Below are positions 7,239 through 13,739 of a stretch of DNA of 13,739 bases, piece after piece. The position numbers and the translations under genes are program-made. Source of the DNA: Burkholderiales bacterium (lineage in GTDB: Bacteria; Pseudomonadota; Gammaproteobacteria; Burkholderiales; Burkholderiaceae_C); NCBI GenBank assembly GCA_006227785.1, contig SBFU01000135.1, positions 1-13,739 on the forward strand. The letters run 5' to 3'. Positions within the stretch are counted from its first letter, which is position 1. The number at the start of each line of letters is the position of its first letter. Under the pieces are notes generated by a model. It made no database searches. It was not told the origin of the DNA and saw nothing but the letters and a program-made list of their open reading frames with translations.

Positions 7239-7289
7239 CGTTTTCCTACGCCGACCGGTCGGGCCCGTATGCGGCCCTGTCGGAAAACG
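7239..7289 (+). other. Inverted-repeat structure in the hom-thrC spacer
   Basis: CGTTTTCC (7239-7246) is the exact reverse complement of GGAAAACG (7282-7289). Nested inside, GGGCC (7261-7265) can pair with GGCCC (7273-7277). It begins three bases after the hom stop. A 10-base direct repeat GCCCGTATGC occurs at 7263-7272 and 7312-7321, and CCCCG/CGGGG can form a small stem close to the thrC start. No T tract or threonine-rich leader peptide is seen, so attenuation is not supported; mRNA processing or a weak terminator is possible. Confidence 0.35.
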
Positions 7290-7363
7290 GGGTCTGCCTC
7301 GCGCACTGAGAGCCCGTATGCCTTCTCAATCCCCGTTGATGAGCGGGGTGCTGGAAAAACGAC

Positions 7364-8797
7364 ATGCTGTACCTGTCTACCCGCGGTCATCCGGACCGCA
7401 AGCGTTTCTGTGAAATCCTGCTGGAAGGCCTGGCGCCGGACGGTGGTCTGTACCTGCCCGAGTCGTACCCCCAGGTCGATGGCGCGGCGCTGGCGCGCTG
7501 GCGTTCGGTACTGAACGAGCAAGGTTACGCCGCGCTGGCCTTTGAGGTACTGTCGCTCTACATCGACGACATTCCTGCGGACGACCTTCGGCGCCTGTGC
7601 GAAAAGACCTACACGGCCGAGGTTTTCGGAACCGCGGAAATCGTCCCGCTCAAGGCACTGGAGGAGGGGCTCTACCTGGAGGCCCTGTCCAATGGCCCGA
7701 CCCTGGCCTTCAAGGACATGGCGATGCAACTGCTGGGCAACCTGTTCGAATACGAGCTGGCGCGCCGGGGGGAGCAGCTGAACATTCTGGGGGCCACCAG
7801 TGGCGATACGGGCAGTGCGGCCGAGTACGCCATGCGCGGCAAACAGGGTGTTCGGGTGTTCATGCTCAGCCCGCACGGGCGCATGAGTCCTTTCCAGCAG
7901 GCCCAGATGTTCAGCCTGATGGACGAGAACATCCACAATATCGCCGTCGAGGGGGTGTTTGACGATTGCCAGGACATTGTCAAATCCGTCAGCAACGACC
8001 TGGACTTCAAGCGCCGGTACAGGATCGGCACGGTCAATTCGATCAACTGGGCCCGTCTGCTGGCCCAGGTCGTTTATTACTTCGCCGGGTACTTCTATGC
8101 GACGAAGTCGAACGACGACAAGGTGAGTTTCTGCGTGCCCTCGGGCAACTTCGGCAACGTCTGCGCTGGTCATGTGGCCCGGCAAATGGGTCTGCCCATT
8201 GGTCGTCTGATGGTGGCGACCAACGAGAACGATGTCCTGGACGAATTCTTTCGCACCGGCACCTATCGCGTACGGGGCAGTGCCGATACCTTCGAGACAT
8301 CCAGCCCGTCGATGGACATTTCCAAGGCGAGCAATTTCGAGCGGTTCGTGTTTGACCTGCTCGGGCGCGATGCGGCCCGCACCCGGCACCTGTTCGACGA
8401 ATCGCTGCGTCTGCATGGCCGCTTCGAACTGGGCGAAGACCCCCTTTTCGGGCAGGCGGCCAGCCGCTTCGGGTTTGCCAGTGGCCGAAGCACCCATGCT
8501 GACCGGCTGGCCACCATCCGTTCCACTTTCGAGTGCCAGGGCGTGGTCATCGACACGCACACGGCCGACGGTGTCAAGGTGGCACGCGAGCAGCGCCAGA
8601 CCGGGGAGGTCGTGGTGGTGCTGGAGACGGCCCTGCCCATCAAGTTTGCCGAGACCATACGGGAGGCCATCGGACGTGAGCCGCAGCGGCCCGCACGATT
8701 CGAAGGCATCGAGCAGCTGCCCAAGCGCATGCGCGTGATGGCGGCCGATACCGTGGCTGTCAAGCGGTACATCGCCGAGCATTGCCCTTTGGCCTGA
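7364..8797 (+). CDS. thrC: Threonine synthase
   Basis: This PLP enzyme (fold type II) converts O-phosphohomoserine to threonine, the last step of the pathway. The 477-residue protein begins MLYLSTRG and has the N-terminal DGGLYLPE block of the family. The PLP Lys117 is in GPTLAFKDMAMQ. GATSGDTGSAAE and VPSGNFGN are the cofactor phosphate-binding loops. SSPSMDISKASNFERFVFDLLGRD and IDTHTADGVKVA near the C terminus are typical of the long bacterial/yeast-type class. ATG at 7364 is the only start fitting the conserved N terminus; it is preceded by a weak GGAAA. It follows hom by 128 bases with the inverted repeats described above, and mobB starts 16 bases after its stop. Hom feeds it through homoserine kinase, which is not in the window. 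Confidence 0.97.
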   Translation: MLYLSTRGHPDRKRFCEILLEGLAPDGGLYLPESYPQVDGAALARWRSVLNEQGYAALAFEVLSLYIDDIPADDLRRLCEKTYTAEVFGTAEIVPLKALEEGLYLEALSNGPTLAFKDMAMQLLGNLFEYELARRGEQLNILGATSGDTGSAAEYAMRGKQGVRVFMLSPHGRMSPFQQAQMFSLMDENIHNIAVEGVFDDCQDIVKSVSNDLDFKRRYRIGTVNSINWARLLAQVVYYFAGYFYATKSNDDKVSFCVPSGNFGNVCAGHVARQMGLPIGRLMVATNENDVLDEFFRTGTYRVRGSADTFETSSPSMDISKASNFERFVFDLLGRDAARTRHLFDESLRLHGRFELGEDPLFGQAASRFGFASGRSTHADRLATIRSTFECQGVVIDTHTADGVKVAREQRQTGEVVVVLETALPIKFAETIREAIGREPQRPARFEGIEQLPKRMRVMAADTVAVKRYIAEHCPLA

Positions 8798-8813
8798 TGG
8801 GTGTGAGGCAGGC

Positions 8814-9347
8814 ATGAAGGTGGTGGGCTTCGCCGGGTATTCGGGGGCAGGCAAGACGACCTTGGTCGAGGGGGTGATCGCATCCATGCGCTTGCGGGGC
8901 TTCAGGGTCTCCGTCATCAAACATGTCCACCACGGTTTCGATATCGATCAGCCGGGTAAGGACACCTGGAGACACCGGGAGGCTGGCGCCTATGAAGTGT
9001 TGGCGGCGTCCAGCCAGCGAATGGCGCTGGTCCGCACGTTCGAGCAGCCGCAGTCGCTTTCCCCGCATGACCTGATCCTGGCACTGCATCCGGGTGTCGA
9101 CTGGGTTCTGGTGGAGGGCTTCAAGGAGAGCAATCTCCTCAAGGTCGAGGTGTGGCGGCCGGACACCGCCAAGCCGGCCCGATACCCGGACGATGCTTTC
9201 ATCACTGCCATCGCCACCGACGCACCTGACCGATTGCCCGAGGCCACCCTTCGACCTGTGCTGGATCTGAATGCGCCGGATGCCGTGGCCGATTGGTTGA
9301 TCGACAATGGACACCGGTTTGAATACGATCCGCAGGCCTACCGCTGA
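8814..9347 (+). CDS. mobB: Molybdopterin-guanine dinucleotide biosynthesis adaptor MobB
   Basis: This 177-residue P-loop GTP-binding protein assists MobA in attaching GMP to molybdopterin (Mo-MGD cofactor). The N-terminal MKVVGFAGYSGAGKTTL contains Walker A GYSGAGKT at residues 8-15. SVIKHVHHGFDIDQPGKDTWRHREAGA (about 33-59) is the family's signature block, and VLVEGFKES (98-106) is the Walker B-side motif. ATG at 8814 is preceded by GAGGCAGG. It starts only 16 bases after the thrC stop, so it is probably transcribed with thrC, and it leads the Moco set mobB-moeA-moaD-moaE. MobA itself is not in the window. The C-terminal part is slightly longer than the core P-loop domain and lacks recognisable extra motifs. 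Confidence 0.93.
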   Translation: MKVVGFAGYSGAGKTTLVEGVIASMRLRGFRVSVIKHVHHGFDIDQPGKDTWRHREAGAYEVLAASSQRMALVRTFEQPQSLSPHDLILALHPGVDWVLVEGFKESNLLKVEVWRPDTAKPARYPDDAFITAIATDAPDRLPEATLRPVLDLNAPDAVADWLIDNGHRFEYDPQAYR

Positions 9348-9389
9348 ATCAGGCCCGATGCCCGACGCCGCACGACAGGACAGCACGCC

Positions 9390-10682
9390 ATGAGCGCATC
9401 CCACCCCATACCCCGTACTCCGCTGATGGCACTGGACCTGGCACTGTCGGATCTGATGGGGCGGGTGACGCCGCTGAGCGGGACCGAATCCGTCGCGCTG
9501 GTGGATGCCGATCGGCGCATCCTGGCCGAAGATCTGGTCTCGGAACTGCAGGTGCCGCCCCACGACAACTCGTCGATGGATGGCTACGCGCTGCGCGCGG
9601 CCGATGTGACGGCCCCCGGTGTGGTGCTGCCGGTCTCCCAGCGCATTGCTGCGGGACACGTGGGGGTGGCGCTGGAACCCGGCACCTGTGCCCGCATCTT
9701 CACCGGTGCCCCGATGCCGACCGGCGCCGATGCCGTCGTCATGCAGGAGGACACGCGTGAGGTGGGGGGCAACATCCATGGCGTCCATGTCGATGTGGTG
9801 CCGCAGCCCGGCCAATGGGTCCGACGCGCCGGTGAGGATGTGCGCCGGGGCACCGTTGTGCTGGGTGAAGGGACGCGACTCTCGGCGGCTTCCATCGGCC
9901 TGGCGGCCGGTATCGGCCGTGCCCGACTGTCGGTTCGGGTGCGACCCCGCGTGGCCCTGTTCTCGACCGGCGACGAACTGGTGATGCCGGGCGAGGTGGC
10001 GCCCAGTGACATGCCCCCAGGAGCCATTTACAACTCCAACCGCTTTTTCCTGCGCGTGCTGATGCAACGCCTGGGCTGTGAGGTGAGTGACCTGGGTATC
10101 GTGCCCGACCGGCGAGAGGCCACCGTCGCAGCCCTCAAGACGGCGGCCGATCACCACGATCTCATTCTCACCAGCGGCGGTGTGTCGGTCGGCGAGGAAG
10201 ACCACATCAAGCCTGCGGTCCAGCAACTGGGCAGCCTGGATCTCTGGCAGATCGCCATGAAGCCGGGCAAGCCCTTCGCCTATGGCGTGGTCCGGCGTGA
10301 TGCCGGCGCGGGTGTGGCGGCGGGTCAGACCTGTCATTTCATCGGTTTGCCTGGTAACCCGGTATCCAGTTTTGTGACCTTCCTCCTGCTGGTCCGGCCC
10401 TTCCTGCTTCGGCTGCAAGGCGCTCTGGAGTCAGGCTCCTTGACCCTGCCGCGCGCCTACCGGATGCGGGCGGACTTCGATTTGCCGCGTGCCGACAAAC
10501 GCCGGGAGTTCCTGCGGGTGCGCCGAAATGACCAGGGCGGTCTGGACCTGTTTCCCAACCAGAGTTCGGGTGTGCTCACCTCGGCCAGCTGGGCCGACGG
10601 CCTGGTGGACAACCCTGCGGGCACCACCATCGCCAGTGGCGACCTGGTCGACTACATCGCTTTTTCAGACTTGCTGCCATGA
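9390..10682 (+). CDS. moeA: Molybdopterin molybdenumtransferase MoeA
   Basis: MoeA inserts molybdate into adenylylated molybdopterin to make the active cofactor. The 430-residue protein has the family's order of blocks: VPPHDNSSMDGYALRA (55-70, with Asp59), IFTGAPMPTGADAVVMQE (103-120), RRAGEDVRRG (145-154), then the molybdopterin-binding (MoaB/Mog-like) domain with FSTGDELV (191-198), YNSNRFFL, LTSGGVSVGEEDHIK (260-274), AMKPGKPFAYG (289-299) and GLPGNPVSSFVTF (319-331). A beta-barrel C-terminal domain follows. The start ATG at 9390 has AGGA nine bases upstream. The gap from mobB is 42 bases. Its TGA overlaps the ATG of moaD by the ATGA junction, indicating translational coupling. Length and catalytic residues look normal. 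Confidence 0.96.
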   Translation: MSASHPIPRTPLMALDLALSDLMGRVTPLSGTESVALVDADRRILAEDLVSELQVPPHDNSSMDGYALRAADVTAPGVVLPVSQRIAAGHVGVALEPGTCARIFTGAPMPTGADAVVMQEDTREVGGNIHGVHVDVVPQPGQWVRRAGEDVRRGTVVLGEGTRLSAASIGLAAGIGRARLSVRVRPRVALFSTGDELVMPGEVAPSDMPPGAIYNSNRFFLRVLMQRLGCEVSDLGIVPDRREATVAALKTAADHHDLILTSGGVSVGEEDHIKPAVQQLGSLDLWQIAMKPGKPFAYGVVRRDAGAGVAAGQTCHFIGLPGNPVSSFVTFLLLVRPFLLRLQGALESGSLTLPRAYRMRADFDLPRADKRREFLRVRRNDQGGLDLFPNQSSGVLTSASWADGLVDNPAGTTIASGDLVDYIAFSDLLP

Positions 10683-10930
10683 AGATCCAGCTGCGCTATT
10701 TCGCTTCCATCCGTGAGTCCATCGGGACCGGCAGCGAGGACGTGGACACCCGCTCGGACACCCTGGAAGGGCTGCGCGATGAACTGATTGCCCGGGGCGG
10801 TGCCTATGCTGAAGCCCTGGCCCGCGGCCGAGCGGTCCGGGTTTCGCTGAACCAGACCATGGCCGACGAGTCTGCCCCGCTGACCGACGGGGCGGAAGTG
10901 GCCTTCTTTCCGCCGGTGACCGGGGGTTGA
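10679..10930 (+). CDS. moaD: Molybdopterin synthase small (sulfur carrier) subunit MoaD
   Basis: This 83-residue ubiquitin-fold protein carries a C-terminal thiocarboxylate that donates sulfur to precursor Z (cPMP) in the MoaD-MoaE complex. The sequence starts MKIQLRYFASIRE and ends FFPPVTGG, with the diagnostic Gly-Gly terminus (82-83). Interior LNQTMADESAPLTDGAEVAFFPPVTGG matches the family's last strands. The start overlaps the moeA stop by four bases, and moaE begins almost immediately after its stop, so the three are translationally linked. Activation requires an E1-like enzyme (MoeB), which is not in the window. Confidence 0.95.
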   Translation: MKIQLRYFASIRESIGTGSEDVDTRSDTLEGLRDELIARGGAYAEALARGRAVRVSLNQTMADESAPLTDGAEVAFFPPVTGG

Positions 10931-10932
10931 AC

Positions 10933-11406
10933 ATGGGCCAGCGCGTCAGCATCCAGACCGAGGACTTCGATCTTTCTGCCGAAGTGGCGCGTCTGCGGGG
11001 CAACGAAAAGGGCATCGGTGCCGTCTGTTCGTTCGTGGGGACGGTGCGAGACCGCAATGACGGGCAGAGCGTCAGCAGCATGGAGCTGGAGCACTACCCG
11101 GGCATGACGGAAAAGGCCATCGAACACATGATCGACGAGGCCTTCAGGCGCTTCGACATTCTGGGTGCCCGGGTCATCCATCGGGTGGGTTTGCTGCAGC
11201 CTCCTGACCAGATCGTGCTGGTGGTGGTGACCTCGGCCCACCGGGGCGAGAGCTTCCAGGCCTGCGAGTTCCTGATGGACTACCTCAAGACCCAGGCCCC
11301 CTTCTGGAAGAAGGAGCAGACGCCCGACGGCGCACGCTGGGTCGACGCCCGGGTCAGCGACGATGCGGCGCTGGCCAAATGGGGCATTGCTGCTCGCAAC
11401 GCCTGA
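10933..11406 (+). CDS. moaE: Molybdopterin synthase catalytic subunit MoaE
   Basis: MoaE is the large subunit that transfers sulfur from MoaD thiocarboxylate to make the dithiolene of molybdopterin. From ATG at 10933 the protein has 157 residues. Conserved blocks are GAVCSFVGTVRD (29-40), LEHYPGMTEKAIE (52-64), VIHRVGLLQP (81-90), VVTSAHRGESF (98-108), and MDYLKTQAPFWKKE (115-128) with active-site Lys119 and Lys126, in the same numbering as E. coli as I recall it. A TTG at 10927 overlapping the moaD stop could also start it, but GGGGG at 10922-10926 is better spaced for the ATG. It is the last gene of the Moco run. A strong palindrome lies 33 bases past its stop. Confidence 0.96.
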   Translation: MGQRVSIQTEDFDLSAEVARLRGNEKGIGAVCSFVGTVRDRNDGQSVSSMELEHYPGMTEKAIEHMIDEAFRRFDILGARVIHRVGLLQPPDQIVLVVVTSAHRGESFQACEFLMDYLKTQAPFWKKEQTPDGARWVDARVSDDAALAKWGIAARNA

Positions 11407-11438
11407 GCGGCCGATTCGCTCGCAGCGGGCACGGCCAA

Positions 11439-11460
11439 CCGCTTGACGTGGGTCAAGCGG
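11439..11460. promoter_or_regulatory. Perfect 9-bp palindrome between moaE and clpB (FNR/CRP-like site or hairpin)
   Basis: CCGCTTGAC (11439-11447) and GTCAAGCGG (11452-11460) are perfect inverted repeats around the tetraloop GTGG. The core TTGAC-N4-GTCAA matches the general form of FNR/FixK-type operators (TTGAY-N4-RTCAA). As RNA it would make a stable nine-pair hairpin after moaE, but no T tract follows, so it is not a textbook intrinsic terminator. Both readings are open. Confidence 0.45.
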
Positions 11461-11485
11461 CCGACGGTGGGGGACAGACGACGAT

Positions 11486-11513
11486 CTTGAAAAGGGCCGG
11501 TGTGACGCCACAT
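11486..11513 (+). promoter_or_regulatory. Candidate sigma-32 (heat-shock) promoter of clpB
   Basis: CTTGAA at 11486-11491 equals the sigma-32 -35 core, and CCACAT at 11508-11513 matches five of six bases of the CCCCAT -10 core. The 16-base spacer is slightly longer than the usual 13-15. It lies about 35 bases before the clpB ATG, and clpB is a classical heat-shock gene. No CIRCE element is seen. Confidence 0.45.
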
Positions 11514-11547
11514 GCCCGTCAATTCAAGCATTTCGGAGCATCCATCC

Positions 11548-13739
<2,192 letters not shown>

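Noticed and set aside
7236..7363. Threonine attenuator leader peptide before thrC
   Set aside because: No short frame rich in Thr or Ile codons and no hairpin followed by a T tract was found.
6998..8920. 640-codon minus-strand open frame
   Set aside because: It runs antisense to the end of hom, all of thrC and the start of mobB, all well supported on the plus strand.
8760..10418. 552-codon minus-strand open frame
   Set aside because: It is antisense to mobB and moeA; its His/Arg/Gln-rich translation shows no recognisable domain.

Overview
The window is GC-rich chromosomal housekeeping DNA. Protein similarity and gene order (dnaB, PIN-PhoH, bcp, Mth938-like, alaA, hom, thrC, molybdopterin genes, clpB) suggest a betaproteobacterium of the order Burkholderiales, perhaps Comamonadaceae or the Sphaerotilus/Leptothrix/Rubrivivax group. 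This placement rests on recalled family resemblance, not on a search. No tRNA, rRNA, insertion sequence, CRISPR array or phage gene was seen.

Left part (1-4410): the C-terminal two thirds of the replicative helicase gene dnaB (+) converges on a minus-strand run read from right to left: Mth938-like protein, the peroxiredoxin bcp and a PIN-PhoH ATPase. The 403-base gap between dnaB and phoH holds two tandem 138-bp copies of a hairpin-rich repeat plus the first bases of a third. The bcp-phoH gap carries a clear minus-strand intrinsic terminator only about 40 bases before the phoH start.

Middle (4583-8797): alaA (TTG start with a strong ribosome binding site), hom and thrC, all on the plus strand. 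AlaA makes alanine from pyruvate. Hom and ThrC catalyse the homoserine-forming and final steps of threonine synthesis; homoserine kinase and aspartate kinase are not here.

Right part (8814-13739): mobB, moeA, moaD and moaE follow thrC closely (moeA and moaD overlap by four bases) and look like a late molybdenum-cofactor operon: molybdopterin synthase, molybdate insertion and the MobA adapter. The early genes moaA and moaC are absent. After a 141-base gap with a strong palindrome and a possible heat-shock promoter comes clpB, cut by the window end after about 730 codons.

I found no evidence for an undescribed multi-gene system. The items most worth a second look are the 138-bp tandem repeat, the terminator in the phoH leader, and the palindrome between moaE and clpB.
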